From Pseudomonadota bacterium (GTDB taxonomy: Bacteria; Pseudomonadota; Gammaproteobacteria; Burkholderiales; Gallionellaceae): a DNA stretch of 64,000 nt. Position numbers and translations under genes: made by a program. Below are positions 19,217-29,337 of the stretch, piece by piece. Under the pieces are notes generated by a model. It was given only the letters and a program-made list of their open reading frames with translations. It was not told the origin of the DNA and made no database searches. The first letter of the stretch is position 1; the number at the start of each line of letters is the position of its first letter. Where the stretch lies: contig JAJZTF010000006.1 of assembly GCA_021821945.1 (NCBI GenBank), forward strand, positions 62,001 through 126,000, read 5' to 3'.

Positions 19217-20980
19217 CTAATACACCCTGGGTTTGAGCGGGAAGGAATCCACGCTCAGGGGTTTCAGGCGCACAGGCTTGTAATCAAGGCGGTTACCTTC
19301 GGAAAAGAAAAGGCTGTGCTTCAGCCAGTTATCGTCATCGCGCCCGGGATAATCCTCCCTGGCATGCGCCCCCCGACTCTCCTTTCTTGCCTCCGCCGAA
19401 ATCATGGTCGCCTTGGCCACCTCGATCAGGTTGTCCAGTTCCAGCGCCTCTATGCGCGCGGTGTTGAAGACGCGGCTCTTGTCGCGGATTTCGGTATGCG
19501 AGACGCGATCGGCAACGGCCATGATCTTTTCGACCCCTTCCTCGAGGAGATCCGGAAAGCGGAACACGCCGCAATGCTTCTGCATCGTCCTTCGCATCGC
19601 CTCCCCGACTTCGGCAACCCGCTCCCCATCCTTCTGGTGGTCGAGACGGGACAGGCGGGAAAGCGGGCGCCCGGCAGCGTCCTGAGGCAGCGGCTTGGGG
19701 TGGGGATTGTTCTTCAGATCCTCGATGATCTGACGGGCAGCCTCCCTCCCGAAGACCAGCAGGTCTAGGAGCGAATTGCAGCCCAGGCGGTTTGCCCCGT
19801 GCACGGAAACGCAGGCGCATTCTCCTACCGCATAAAGCCCCCTCACCACCTCGTCGGGACCCGTCTTGTAGGGGGCCACCACCTGGCCGTGGTAATTGGT
19901 GGGGATTCCGCCCATCATGTAGTGCGCGGTCGGCACCACGGGGATCGGGTTTTTTGCTGGATCCACATGCGCGAACTTCAACGCGATCTCCCTTATGCCC
20001 GGCAGTCGCTGACGGATCACGTCCTCGCCAAGATGGTCCAGCTTCAGCATCACATGGTCGTTATGGGGCCCCGCGCCGCGTCCCTCGTTGATCTCTATGG
20101 TCATCGCGCGCGACACGACATCGCGGCTTGCGAGATCCTTGGCATTGGGGGCGTACTTGGGCATGAAGCGCTCGCCCTGCCCGTTGACGAGATACCCCCC
20201 CTCGCCTCTGACGCCCTCGGTGATCAGCACACCCGCCCCATATACCCCGGTCGGATGAAACTGGAAGAACTCCATGTCTTCAAGCGGAATGCCGGCGCGC
20301 GCAGCCATCCCAAGCCCGTCGCCGGTATTGATGAACGCATTGGTGCTCGAATGGAAGATGCACCCGGCCCCTCCTGTGGCCAATAGCGTTGCACGCGCGG
20401 CAAACATCATCACCTCGCCCGTCTCGATTTCCAGCGCGGTTACGCCCAGCACATCGCCTTCCTCATCGCGGATCAGATCCAGCGCCATCCATTCGACGAA
20501 GAAATTGGTGTTGGCCTTCACGTTCTGCTGATAGAGCGTATGCAGCATCGCATGTCCCGTCCTGTCGGCCGCCGCACAGGCGCGCTGCACGGGATTCCGG
20601 CCATACTCCTGCATGTGGCCTCCGAAGGGACGCTGGTAGATCTTGCCGCTGTCCAGCCTGTCGAAAGGCATGCCGAAATGCTCAAGCTCATAAACCACCT
20701 CGGGCGCTGCGCGGCACATGAATTCGATCGCGTCCTGGTCGCCCAGATAATCCGAGCCCTTCACCGTGTCGTACATGTGCCAGTGCCAGTTGTCCTCGCT
20801 CACGTTCCCGAGGCTTGCCGCAATGCCGCCCTGCGCTGCGACCGTGTGGGAGCGCGTTGGGAAAACCTTGGAGAGCACGGCCACCTTCAACCCCGCCTGG
20901 GCAAGATGCAGGGCCGCGCGCATGCCCGAGCCTCCCGCCCCCACGACCACCACGTCGAATGTCCTTTTCGCAACAGCCAT
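19217..20980 (-). CDS. sdhA: Succinate dehydrogenase flavoprotein subunit
   Basis: Oxidises succinate to fumarate. The 587-residue protein begins with the FAD-binding [17 protein letters not shown] and contains the histidine that binds FAD covalently ([10 protein letters not shown], about residue 45). The active-site region includes [20 protein letters not shown] and, near the C-terminal half, [21 protein letters not shown] 20980 gives the normal start MAVAKRTF and overlaps the sdhD stop by one base (TGATG). Substrate-binding His and Arg residues appear intact ([10 protein letters not shown]). Confidence 0.97.
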   Translation of the reverse strand: MAVAKRTFDVVVVGAGGSGMRAALHLAQAGLKVAVLSKVFPTRSHTVAAQGGIAASLGNVSEDNWHWHMYDTVKGSDYLGDQDAIEFMCRAAPEVVYELEHFGMPFDRLDSGKIYQRPFGGHMQEYGRNPVQRACAAADRTGHAMLHTLYQQNVKANTNFFVEWMALDLIRDEEGDVLGVTALEIETGEVMMFAARATLLATGGAGCIFHSSTNAFINTGDGLGMAARAGIPLEDMEFFQFHPTGVYGAGVLITEGVRGEGGYLVNGQGERFMPKYAPNAKDLASRDVVSRAMTIEINEGRGAGPHNDHVMLKLDHLGEDVIRQRLPGIREIALKFAHVDPAKNPIPVVPTAHYMMGGIPTNYHGQVVAPYKTGPDEVVRGLYAVGECACVSVHGANRLGCNSLLDLLVFGREAARQIIEDLKNNPHPKPLPQDAAGRPLSRLSRLDHQKDGERVAEVGEAMRRTMQKHCGVFRFPDLLEEGVEKIMAVADRVSHTEIRDKSRVFNTARIEALELDNLIEVAKATMISAEARKESRGAHAREDYPGRDDDNWLKHSLFFSEGNRLDYKPVRLKPLSVDSFPLKPRVY

Positions 20981-21327
20981 CACAAACCCCACAGTATCTG
21001 CACGGACCAGATCGCATAGGCGATCAGGGTCAGGATCACCAGCACGTGGACCAGCAGGCGCAGCCAGACGGGTTTTATGTAATCCATCGCGATGTCGCGC
21101 ACGCCTATCCAGGCATGGTAATAAAGACAGACCAGGAAAAGCAGGGAGAAGGTGCGCACAGGTCCGCTCGAAAACAGCGCGCGCCATCCTTCATACCCAG
21201 GATGCGGGTGCAGTGCGAGATAGACCGCAAGGAACAGGATGCCAAGCGCCATCACGCCGGCCGTGACCCGCTGTATCAGCCAGTCGCGCAATCCGTAATG
21301 CGCACCCACCACCACGCGGCTCACCAT
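20980..21327 (-). CDS. sdhD: Succinate dehydrogenase membrane anchor SdhD
   Basis: A 115-residue integral membrane protein with three predicted helices: about 14-37 ([20 protein letters not shown]), 58-79 ([17 protein letters not shown]) and 90-112 ([18 protein letters not shown]). The histidine in [16 protein letters not shown] fits the SdhD family pattern for heme b and quinone-site contacts. It overlaps sdhC by seven bases and sdhA by one, as expected for subunits made in fixed ratio. Confidence 0.93.
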   Translation of the reverse strand: MVSRVVVGAHYGLRDWLIQRVTAGVMALGILFLAVYLALHPHPGYEGWRALFSSGPVRTFSLLFLVCLYYHAWIGVRDIAMDYIKPVWLRLLVHVLVILTLIAYAIWSVQILWGL

Positions 21328-21695
21328 AGCCTGACTCCGATCAGAAGCGTCAGGAGCACACTCGCAGCCAAGACCACCCTGCTGCTTTCCCTGGCCTGCC
21401 TGAGATTGTTCAGAAGATGCGTGTCTATCGCCAGGTATCGCAGACCCGCACAGGTATGGAAAAGCAATGCCCAGAGCAATCCAAGCATGCCGATTTTAGC
21501 AAGAGGCATCCCAAGAAAATCCATCAAATCCGAATAGCTTTCTGGCGAGCGCAGGCTGCCTTGCAGAAGCACAAGCACCAAAGGCAGCGCCAGAAACAAA
21601 AGCAGTCCGCTGATGCGGTGGAATATCGATATCACGCCGGGAAGCGGCAGCCTTATCTTGTGTAGCGCCAGATGTACGGGGCGTTTTTTTTGCAT
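21321..21695 (-). CDS. sdhC: Succinate dehydrogenase cytochrome b556 subunit SdhC
   Basis: A 124-residue membrane protein with three helices. It carries the SdhC signature [13 protein letters not shown] (quinone-site Ser/Arg region) and the heme-ligand motif [19 protein letters not shown] 21695 ([20 protein letters not shown]) is chosen because the family begins with this RPxxL segment; upstream in-frame codons have no ribosome site. First gene of the minus-strand TCA operon, divergent from mdh across 99 bases that contain a Fur-like palindrome. Confidence 0.94.
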   Translation of the reverse strand: MQKKRPVHLALHKIRLPLPGVISIFHRISGLLLFLALPLVLVLLQGSLRSPESYSDLMDFLGMPLAKIGMLGLLWALLFHTCAGLRYLAIDTHLLNNLRQARESSRVVLAASVLLTLLIGVRLW

Positions 21696-21756
21696 GGGCG
21701 ACCTTCTCGAATGCAGTCTTTGATGCATGTTACTGCATGGCACGGGAATACGAAAA

Positions 21757-21778
21757 GAATTATGATAATCATATCATC
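21757..21778. promoter_or_regulatory. Fur-like palindrome between sdhC and mdh
   Basis: The segment GAATTATGATAATCATATC contains the perfect 13-base inverted repeat TATGATAATCATA (21761-21773). The core ATGATAATCAT is identical to the centre of the classical Fur box, although the outer GATA/TATC arms match poorly. It lies 16 bases before the mdh start and 62 bases from the sdhC start, where it could repress either gene under iron-replete conditions. Part of it (TATGAT) could also be a -10 element for mdh. Confidence 0.5.
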
Positions 21779-21794
21779 TAACGTGGAGCGTCTC

Positions 21795-22784
21795 ATGAAA
21801 GCCCCCATACGCGTCACCGTGACCGGCGCTGCAGGTCAGATCGGATATGCCACGCTGTTCCGCATCGCAAACGGCGACATGCTGGGGCGCGAACAGCCCG
21901 TGATCCTGCAGCTGCTCGACCTTAGCGACGCGCAGGGCAAGCTTGCCGGCGTGATGATGGAACTCGAGGACTGCGCCTTCCCTCTGCTGCAGCAGGTGAT
22001 CATCACGGATGACCCGAAGACCGCATTCAGGGATGCCGAGGCAGCGCTTCTGATCGGATCGCGGCCGCGCGGAAAAGGCATGGAAAGGCGCGACCTTCTA
22101 GAAGCCAACGGCGCGATCTTCTCCGAACAGGGAAGGATGCTGAATGATCATGCGGCGCGCCATGTCAAGGTGCTGGTGGTCGGCAACCCCGCGAACACCA
22201 ACGCGCTGATCGCGATGAAGAATGCGCCCGACCTTGATCCCAGAAACTTCAGCGCAATGATGCGCCTGGATCACAACCGCGCGATCGCCCAGGTCGCGCA
22301 GAAGCTGTTCCAGCCGATAAGGGACATCAAGAAGATGGTCGTCTGGGGAAACCATTCGGGAACGCAATACCCCGACCTCGACCATGCAGAGATACGCGGA
22401 AGGCTGGTGCGCGACATCCTGACAGACCAGGAATGGGTGGAAAGGGATTTCATCCCGACCGTCCAGAAGCGGGGCGCTGCGATCATCGAGGCGCGCGGGC
22501 TTTCGAGTGCGGCGAGTGCGGCCAATGCAGCGGTATCCCACATGCACGACTGGATGCTGAGCTCGCATCACAACGATTGGGTCACGATGAGCGTGCCATC
22601 GGACGGCAGCTATGGCATCCCCGAGGGCGTCATCTACGGATTCCCGGTCACATGCCGCCATGGGCACTACAGCATCGTGCAGAATCTGCCGATCAGCGAA
22701 CTTGGACTGCGCCACATGCAGGACAGCCACAGGGAGCTCATGGAAGAAAGAGAAATGGTAAAAAGCCTTCTGGGACAGCGATGA
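21795..22784 (+). CDS. mdh: Malate dehydrogenase (NAD-dependent)
   Basis: Interconverts malate and oxaloacetate. The 329-residue protein has the NAD-binding start [19 protein letters not shown], the mobile-loop arginines in [15 protein letters not shown], the catalytic Asp in [13 protein letters not shown] and the catalytic His in [13 protein letters not shown]. It is the betaproteobacterial MDH type close to cytosolic MDH. GGAG lies six bases before ATG 21795. It is divergent from the sdh operon and overlaps the ankyrin gene by four bases. Confidence 0.97.
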   Translation: MKAPIRVTVTGAAGQIGYATLFRIANGDMLGREQPVILQLLDLSDAQGKLAGVMMELEDCAFPLLQQVIITDDPKTAFRDAEAALLIGSRPRGKGMERRDLLEANGAIFSEQGRMLNDHAARHVKVLVVGNPANTNALIAMKNAPDLDPRNFSAMMRLDHNRAIAQVAQKLFQPIRDIKKMVVWGNHSGTQYPDLDHAEIRGRLVRDILTDQEWVERDFIPTVQKRGAAIIEARGLSSAASAANAAVSHMHDWMLSSHHNDWVTMSVPSDGSYGIPEGVIYGFPVTCRHGHYSIVQNLPISELGLRHMQDSHRELMEEREMVKSLLGQR

Positions 22785-23659
22785 ACGAGAAATTGATGCA
22801 ATACCTGCGCGGCCATGAAGCCGCCTATCCGAAAAACCTGGAAGATAAATTCCCGCGTATACTGAACCGCATCCTCGAACTCTGGGATACCCGGGGAATA
22901 GACGATTACTTCAACGACCTTCTGATGGATACCCGCGGCGGCACGCGCCAGGGTTTCCCGCCGGAAGTCGCCTCCGAAATCTTCTCATTGAGCATCGCTC
23001 ACGAAAAGATACGCTCGCAAAAGCGCAGGACAACTCCCTGGGAGGACGCCGAACTATCGACAAGGACCGCGATAGAACGTCAGGGCTATGCGTTTTCCCC
23101 CAAGGGTCTTGCAAAGTCGGTCGAAAATGGCAACCGCGAAACCGTCCTGCTGTTTCTGGGCTCAGGTGTTGACATCGACACACCTGACGAACGCGGCTGG
23201 ACCCCCCTGATGGTCTCCACCTTCAATGGACGCGAGGAGATCGCGCTTTTGCTGATCGAAAACGGGGCGAACGTCAATGCAAGAGACAGCGCAGGCTACG
23301 GGCCGCTGCACTGGGCTTCCTTCAACGGCTATGTGCGCGTGGTCGACATGCTGATCGCAAAGGGTGCTGCCGTGGATGCCGCGAGCCAGCACGGCTGGTC
23401 CCCTCTTCTGCAGGCAGCATCGCGCGGACATCTCGAGATCGTCAAACACCTCATCGCTGCCGGCGCAGATGTCAACCTCGCCAGCCACGACGGCTGGACG
23501 CCCCTGCACAAGGCCGCTGCAAACGGATACGCGGAGATCGCAAGGCTGCTCTTGGCGAAAGGCGCGCTGCGCGATGCGGAATATCGGGATGGGACGACGC
23601 CGATGATGCTGGCGCGCAAGAACAGGCATGAGGACATCATTGCAATCCTGGCCGCCTGA
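22781..23659 (+). CDS. Ankyrin-repeat protein
   Basis: A 292-residue protein. The first ~125 residues are a non-repeat region rich in charged helices ([40 protein letters not shown]). About five ankyrin repeats follow from residue 125, with the TPL..A..NG...V..LL..GA.V pattern ([80 protein letters not shown]). No signal peptide, so it is probably cytoplasmic and binds a protein partner. Its ATG overlaps the mdh stop (ATGA), an unusual pairing that suggests co-expression with malate dehydrogenase. Partner unknown. Confidence 0.88.
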   Translation: MNEKLMQYLRGHEAAYPKNLEDKFPRILNRILELWDTRGIDDYFNDLLMDTRGGTRQGFPPEVASEIFSLSIAHEKIRSQKRRTTPWEDAELSTRTAIERQGYAFSPKGLAKSVENGNRETVLLFLGSGVDIDTPDERGWTPLMVSTFNGREEIALLLIENGANVNARDSAGYGPLHWASFNGYVRVVDMLIAKGAAVDAASQHGWSPLLQAASRGHLEIVKHLIAAGADVNLASHDGWTPLHKAAANGYAEIARLLLAKGALRDAEYRDGTTPMMLARKNRHEDIIAILAA

Positions 23660-23712
23660 TCCCGGCTTGAATTTGGAAGATCAGCCTCCAGATAGCGCAG
23701 CAGGAGGTCATC

Positions 23713-24513
23713 ATGCAACACATCCGCCCCGCCGCTGTCGCCGGCATGTTCTATCCCGCAAATCCGCAAACCCTGCATCGGGAAGTCGAGGCTTACCTTC
23801 ATGATGCGAAAAGTGTGCGCCTGAGTCCCAAGGCACTGATCGTCCCCCATGCGGGCTATGTGTATTCCGGCGCAGTCGCCGCAAGCGCCTATGCGACACT
23901 TCAATCCATCGCTCACAAGATCAGCCGCGTGATCCTGCTTGGGCCTGCGCACCGCGTCGCATTGCGCGGCATGGCGCTGCCGGGCTCGGATGCTTTCGAA
24001 ACGCCGCTCGGGATCGTGATGATAGATGCCGAAGCGGCAAGGATCGCAGGCAATCTGCCTCACGTGATCATCAGCGAAGCGGCACATGCGATGGAGCATT
24101 CCCTGGAAGTGCAGCTGCCTTTCCTGCAAAGCGTCCTTGGCAAATTCAAGCTGCTGCCCATCCTCGTGGGCAGCGCATCGCCGGATGAGGTCGCATCATT
24201 GCTGGAATGCCTATGGGGAGGTGAGGAAACCCTGATTGTCATCAGCTCTGATCTGTCCCACTATCTGCCCTATCAAGCCGCAAAGACCACTGACGAGAAG
24301 ACCGTGCAGTCCATCCTGAATTTCGAGCAGCCGATTTCGCATGAGCGGGCCTGTGGCGGCACGCCCATCAGCGGACTGGTGCTGGCTGCCCGAAAACACG
24401 GGCTGCACCCTCACCTTCTGGATCTCAGGAATTCGGGGGATACCGCGGGATCGAAGGATCGCGTTGTCGGCTATGCCTCCCTCGCCTATACCGGGGATCA
24501 TCATGTCCATTGA
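23713..24513 (+). CDS. amrB: Memo-family protein (AmmeMemoRadiSam system protein B)
   Basis: A 266-residue member of the Memo family, related to extradiol dioxygenases. Visible family motifs are HIRPAAVAGMFYPAN at the start, VPHAGYVYSGAVAASAY, the metal-site-like AHAMEHSLEVQLPFLQ and SSDLSHYLPY. A consensus AGGAGG lies before the ATG. The next two genes encode an AMMECR1 protein and a radical-SAM enzyme; this trio is conserved together in many bacteria and archaea but has no established reaction. The 3' end overlaps the AMMECR1 gene by 11 bases. Confidence 0.92.
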   Translation: MQHIRPAAVAGMFYPANPQTLHREVEAYLHDAKSVRLSPKALIVPHAGYVYSGAVAASAYATLQSIAHKISRVILLGPAHRVALRGMALPGSDAFETPLGIVMIDAEAARIAGNLPHVIISEAAHAMEHSLEVQLPFLQSVLGKFKLLPILVGSASPDEVASLLECLWGGEETLIVISSDLSHYLPYQAAKTTDEKTVQSILNFEQPISHERACGGTPISGLVLAARKHGLHPHLLDLRNSGDTAGSKDRVVGYASLAYTGDHHVH

Positions 24514-25057
24514 CGAGGGCGCGATACTGCTGCCGATCGCAAGATCCGCCATCGCAAAGGAGCTTGGCATCCCTTTCTTTGCATCCGAATCCGGTTCATG
24601 GCTTGAAAGGCCGGGAGCGTGCTTTGTCACGCTGACGCAAAAAGGCAGGCTGCGCGGCTGCATCGGATCGCTGCAGCCGCACCGGACGCTTCTTTCCGAC
24701 CTCAAGAAGAACGCGGTCTCCGCCGCCTTCCACGATCCGCGCTTCGATCCGCTCACAAGCGACGAGCTCCCCGGAACGACCATCGAGGTTTCTCTTCTGG
24801 ACGATGCGAAAGCCCTGGAGTTCAGGAACGAAGCCGATGCGCTTTCAAGGTTGAGACCAGGCCAGGACGGCGTGATATTCGAATTTTCAAGGCATCGCAG
24901 CACCTTCCTTCCCCAGGTATGGGAGCAGCTTCCCGAGCCCGAGCAATTCATGGCGCATCTGAAACGCAAGGCGGGATTGCCCGGAGATTTCTGGCATCCC
25001 GAGATCAGGCTTGCGCGCTACTCCGTCAGGAAATACAGCGAGTCCGAATACGCATAA
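24503..25057 (+). CDS. amrA: AMMECR1-domain protein (AmmeMemoRadiSam system protein A)
   Basis: A 184-residue AMMECR1-domain protein. The conserved motif GRLRGCIGSL appears at about 48-57, followed by AFHDPRFDPLTSDELP and IEVSLLD, all typical of the family; FLPQVWEQLPEPEQFM follows near residue 135. No catalytic role has been shown for the family. ATG 24503 gives MSIDEGAILLPIARSAI and is inside the end of the Memo gene (11-base overlap), so the two are translationally coupled. The radical-SAM gene begins 10 bases after the stop. Confidence 0.92.
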   Translation: MSIDEGAILLPIARSAIAKELGIPFFASESGSWLERPGACFVTLTQKGRLRGCIGSLQPHRTLLSDLKKNAVSAAFHDPRFDPLTSDELPGTTIEVSLLDDAKALEFRNEADALSRLRPGQDGVIFEFSRHRSTFLPQVWEQLPEPEQFMAHLKRKAGLPGDFWHPEIRLARYSVRKYSESEYA

Positions 25058-25067
25058 GGAGCCGCAA

Positions 25068-26156
25068 ATGGACGAACCCATCAGCGAAGACGAGCGCTAT
25101 CCCGCCAGATACTGGCACATGCTGTCTGACGGCCGGATACAGTGCGACCTTTGCCCCAGGGACTGCAAGCTGCACGAGGGGCAGCGCGGCGCCTGCTATG
25201 TCAGGGGGCGAGTCAACGATGCGATGGTGCTCACGACCTATGGACGGTCTTCGGGCTTCTGCGTCGACCCCATTGAAAAGAAACCGCTGAATCATTTCTA
25301 CCCAGGATCCAGCGTGCTTTCCTTCGGCACTGCGGGATGCAACCTCGCCTGCAAGTTCTGCCAGAACTGGGACATCTCGAAGTCCCGCAGCTTCGACAAG
25401 CTGGCCGACGAGGCAAGCCCCGAGGCCATCGCTCGCAGCGCGGAGCATCTGGGCTGCAGGAGTGTGGCGTTCACCTACAACGATCCCGTAATCTTCGCCG
25501 AATATGCGATGGATGTCGCCGACGCATGCCATGCGCACGGCGTCAAGACGGTTGCCGTCACCGCCGGATACATACACGAGGCCGCGCGGCGCGACTTCTT
25601 CTCCAGGATCGATGCCGCGAACGTGGACTTGAAGGGGTTCACCGAAGAATTCTATTTCAAGCAGTGCGGCGCCCATCTTGAACCCGTGAAGGAAACGCTG
25701 AGATATCTCTGCAACGAGACCGATGTCTGGGTCGAGATCACCACGCTTCTGATCCCGGGCCTGAACGACGGCGATGAGGAGATCGCCGCGTTGAGCGCAT
25801 GGATCGCAAAGGCGCTGGGGCGCGACGTGCCGCTGCACTTCACCGCCTTTCATCCGGACTACAAGATGATGGACAGGCCGCCGACGCCCGCAAGGACGCT
25901 GATCAAGGCCCGCGAAATCGCGCTGCAGGCAGGGCTGCACTATGTTTATACCGGAAACGTGCACAACATCGCGGGCGACACCACGCACTGCCCCTCGTGC
26001 CACAGCGATCTTATCGTGCGCGACTGGTACGAGATCAAGGAATACAGGCTGACAAGGGACGGACATTGCCCGGACTGCGATGCAGCCATCGCCGGGCATT
26101 TTGAAAGCTTCGTCAAGGCCTATGGGCGCCGCCGGATGCGCGTGATTCCATCGTGA
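25068..26156 (+). CDS. amrS: Radical SAM enzyme of the AmmeMemoRadiSam system
   Basis: A 362-residue radical S-adenosylmethionine protein of the pyruvate-formate-lyase-activase-like group. The cluster-binding motif CNLACKFCQNW is at about residues 89-99. Additional cysteines occur in the N-terminal CDLCPRDCKLHEGQRGAC and in a C-terminal rubredoxin-like pair (CPSCHSDL, CPDCDAA), which may bind further iron or zinc. ATG 25068 has AAGGAG before it. Last gene of the amrB-amrA-amrS run. The product it activates or modifies is unknown. Confidence 0.92.
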   Translation: MDEPISEDERYPARYWHMLSDGRIQCDLCPRDCKLHEGQRGACYVRGRVNDAMVLTTYGRSSGFCVDPIEKKPLNHFYPGSSVLSFGTAGCNLACKFCQNWDISKSRSFDKLADEASPEAIARSAEHLGCRSVAFTYNDPVIFAEYAMDVADACHAHGVKTVAVTAGYIHEAARRDFFSRIDAANVDLKGFTEEFYFKQCGAHLEPVKETLRYLCNETDVWVEITTLLIPGLNDGDEEIAALSAWIAKALGRDVPLHFTAFHPDYKMMDRPPTPARTLIKAREIALQAGLHYVYTGNVHNIAGDTTHCPSCHSDLIVRDWYEIKEYRLTRDGHCPDCDAAIAGHFESFVKAYGRRRMRVIPS

Positions 26157-26283
26157 TGGATGGGAGTCCTGCCTGCAACGGAAAATCCACGATTCGGTTA
26201 ACTGGTTAATAGATATGAGCTTTGTCTAGGGAATTTCTGGCCCGGGGTGCGGATTTGCGGTAACATTGTTTCCATATCGACAA

Positions 26284-29200
26284 ATGACACCGCGCATGGC
26301 CATTGATGAACCGACAGGCACTGAACGTTTTCCCCTGATCTTTCTTTCACAGGAAGACCCTGCGGTTTCGTCCTTCTTGTCCGCCCACGGCTACAGGGTT
26401 GAAACCGTGGCGACTGCGCATGCGCTGCTCGCTGCCTATCGCGAGGGAGTCCATCCCGATGTCGTGGTGATGGGCATGCATGACCTTGACGAGTCTGCAA
26501 TTGCCAAGATCAGGGCGAAGGGCGGCTGCCTCGTGATGGCTGTCGATGACGACATCGAATCGCGCCTGCTGGCTTTCAAAATGGGCGCATGCAACTACCT
26601 CACCAGGCCGCTCGATGCGCAGAAGCTGCTTCATCTGTTGAACATCCTGACCTGCCGGCCACCTTCGACGCCCTACCACATACTGCTAATCGGAGGCATG
26701 GATTTCGAGGCAGACGCGCTGCGCTCTGCCGGAATGGAGGTGCAGGCAATACCGAACGATCCTGCCTGTGCGCTCGATACATTTGCGCATTTCTCGCCCG
26801 ATCTTCTGCTGATCGACATGGACGACGAAAATGGGCCTGCGATCGCGGCGATGCTGCGCGAACGCCATGCGCACATGCCCATCCTGCTCTTCTCCGAAGA
26901 ATCACCCGGCAAGCAGCGGATCGCATTCCGCCTGGACTGCGATGAAGTCATGCCCAAATCCCTGCCGATAGTGCATCTGGTCAATTCCGTTTCGGCAAGG
27001 GCGAGAAGGGCCAGACAGAAAAGCTCCACCATGAAGCGACTCAAGAGCACGCTCTACGAGCGTGAACGCGAGCACCTGGCGCTGAACCAGCATGCGATCG
27101 TGAGCGCCACCGACCACCGAGGCAACATCACCTACGTCAACGACAAGTTCTGCGAGATCAGCGGCTTCACAAGGGAGGAGCTACTGGGTCAAAACCACCG
27201 CCTGCTCAAATCCGGCGAACACCCTCCAGAATTCTACAAGGAACTCTGGAGCACCATTTCAGGCGGCAGGCTCTGGCACGGGGAGATCTGCAACAGGCGG
27301 AAAGATGGAACACCCTACTGGGTCGCCTCGACGATCACGCCCTTCATGGACAGCGAAGGCAAGCCCTACCAGTACATCTCGATACGGACCGACATCACCC
27401 ATGTGAAGGCATCCGAGATCGCGCTCGAACACCACAAGGAGAGGCTGCGCCGCGGCCAAGACTTTGCCAACATCGGCACCTGGGACTGGAACATCGAGAC
27501 CGGCGAGCTCTACTGGACAGAGCGCATCGCGCCGCTGTTCGGCTATCCCGCAGGAAACCTCGAGACTTCCTACGAGAACTTCCTCTCCGCGATCCATCCT
27601 GATGACCGCGATTCCGTGATCAATGCGGTCAATGCATCCCTGGAAAAAGACCTGCCCTACGAGATCGAGCACCGGGTCGTCTGGCCGGACGGGACGGTGC
27701 GCTGGCTTCTGGAAAAAGGTGCCGTGGTGCGGGACGGGACCGGCAAACCGCTGCAGATGCTGGGGGTCGTGCAGGACATCGACGAGCGCAAGCAGATCGA
27801 GGTCGCATTGCTGGAGCGCGATCACGAGCTGCAAAAGGCACAGAGGCTCGCGCATATCGGCAACTGGAAAGCCGATCTTGCCACGGGAGAACTCTTCTGG
27901 TCCGACGAAATCTACCGCATCTTCGGATATGAACCGAGAAGCTTCAAGCCCAGCATCGAGATCTTCATGAATGCAGTGCATCCCGAGGACAGGGAGAAGA
28001 TCCGGGAGAGCGAAATACTGGCTTCAAAGACCGGACTGCACGACGTGGTGCACCGCATAATCCGTCCGGATGGCTCCGTGCGCCATGTGCATGAACTTGC
28101 AAAGGCAATAACCGATGAGCATGGAAAGCTTCTGAGCCTGTCTGGCACGGTGCAGGATGTCACATCCCACATGGAAGACGAAGCAGCGCTGATTTTGGCG
28201 CGCGACGAAGCGGACCGCGCAAACCAGGCCAAGTCGGAATTTCTGTCCAGCATGAGCCATGAGCTCCGCACGCCGATGAATGCGATCCTGGGCTTTGCGC
28301 AGCTTCTGCAATTCGACGAGCATCTCTCGGAAGAAAACAAGGACAGCGTGCACGAAATCCTGAAGGCGGGCGAGCACCTGTTGACGCTCATCAACGAGGT
28401 GCTGGATCTTGCGAAGATAGAATCCGGCCACATCGATCTTTCCCTGGAACCCGTGGAAGTCTGCCCCGTCGTCGAGGAATGCCTGAATCTTGTCGCACCG
28501 CTTGCAGACAAACGCCATATCAGGATGGATCACTCTGGCCTATCGAACATCTTCGTGCGCGCCGACCGGATGCGCCTGAAGCAGGCATTGCTGAACCTCC
28601 TGTCCAATGCGATCAAATACAACAGGGAAGCCGGCAGCGTCAAAGTCGAGGTGCGCGACACGGGGCATGAGCGCCTGCAGATCCGGGTCGCGGACACGGG
28701 GCCTGGCATCTCCCAAGAAAACCTTGCGGACCTTTTCCAGCCCTTCAACCGCCTCGATGCACAGAGCAGCATAGAAGGAACCGGCATCGGACTGACCATC
28801 ACAAGGCGCATCGTCGAGATGATGGGAGGCACGATAGAAGTCGAAAGCAGGGTCGGCCAGGGCAGCACCTTCTCTATAGAACTGCCGATGGAGACCATGA
28901 CGGAGGTCAGAAAGCAGGATCATCCGGCAGTTTCAGGCATGAACGGTGCAAAATACGGTCTCTCTCACACCCTACTCTACATAGAGGACAATCCCGCGAA
29001 CCTGAAGCTCGTGACCCAGCTTCTGGGCCAGCGCAGACACCTCAGCCTGCTTACCGCCCATACTCCGGCACTCGGGCTCGAACTTGCGGAGACCAGAAAG
29101 CCCGATCTCATCCTGCTCGACATCAACATGCCTGGCATGAACGGCTACGAACTGATCAAGAGACTGAAGGCAGATGAAAACATCAAGGACATACCCGTGA

Positions 29201-29337
29201 TCGCGCTGACCGCGAATGCGATGCCAAGGGATGCGGAACGCAGCATCAAGGCCGGCTTCTCGGCCTATCTCACAAAGCCGCTCAACGTGGCCGAATTTTT
29301 CAAGACGCTGGACCGCTACCTTGAGGATGGCGAATGA
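26284..29337 (+). CDS. Hybrid sensor histidine kinase with two N-terminal receiver-like domains
   Basis: About 1017 residues, no membrane segment. Order: receiver-like domain (10-115) whose phosphorylation position reads VVVMGMHD, so the usual Asp is missing; a second receiver-like domain (125-235) with Asp in LLLIDMDDENG; three PAS domains (about 265-375, 395-505, 520-635); HisKA with the phospho-accepting His in SSMSHELRTP (about 658); HATPase with NLLSNAIKYN, DTGPGIS and GTGIGL; and a C-terminal receiver with LILLDINMPGMNG (Asp about 944). The start is uncertain: ATG 26284, ATG 26296 or TTG 26266, none with a strong ribosome site. Its stop overlaps the HD-GYP gene, the obvious phosphorelay partner. 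Confidence 0.92.
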   Translation: MTPRMAIDEPTGTERFPLIFLSQEDPAVSSFLSAHGYRVETVATAHALLAAYREGVHPDVVVMGMHDLDESAIAKIRAKGGCLVMAVDDDIESRLLAFKMGACNYLTRPLDAQKLLHLLNILTCRPPSTPYHILLIGGMDFEADALRSAGMEVQAIPNDPACALDTFAHFSPDLLLIDMDDENGPAIAAMLRERHAHMPILLFSEESPGKQRIAFRLDCDEVMPKSLPIVHLVNSVSARARRARQKSSTMKRLKSTLYEREREHLALNQHAIVSATDHRGNITYVNDKFCEISGFTREELLGQNHRLLKSGEHPPEFYKELWSTISGGRLWHGEICNRRKDGTPYWVASTITPFMDSEGKPYQYISIRTDITHVKASEIALEHHKERLRRGQDFANIGTWDWNIETGELYWTERIAPLFGYPAGNLETSYENFLSAIHPDDRDSVINAVNASLEKDLPYEIEHRVVWPDGTVRWLLEKGAVVRDGTGKPLQMLGVVQDIDERKQIEVALLERDHELQKAQRLAHIGNWKADLATGELFWSDEIYRIFGYEPRSFKPSIEIFMNAVHPEDREKIRESEILASKTGLHDVVHRIIRPDGSVRHVHELAKAITDEHGKLLSLSGTVQDVTSHMEDEAALILARDEADRANQAKSEFLSSMSHELRTPMNAILGFAQLLQFDEHLSEENKDSVHEILKAGEHLLTLINEVLDLAKIESGHIDLSLEPVEVCPVVEECLNLVAPLADKRHIRMDHSGLSNIFVRADRMRLKQALLNLLSNAIKYNREAGSVKVEVRDTGHERLQIRVADTGPGISQENLADLFQPFNRLDAQSSIEGTGIGLTITRRIVEMMGGTIEVESRVGQGSTFSIELPMETMTEVRKQDHPAVSGMNGAKYGLSHTLLYIEDNPANLKLVTQLLGQRRHLSLLTAHTPALGLELAETRKPDLILLDINMPGMNGYELIKRLKADENIKDIPVIALTANAMPRDAERSIKAGFSAYLTKPLNVAEFFKTLDRYLEDGE

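Noticed and set aside
21738..21752. TGGCACGGGAATACG as a sigma-54 promoter
   Set aside because: The -24 half matches, but the -12 half reads TACG in place of TTGC.
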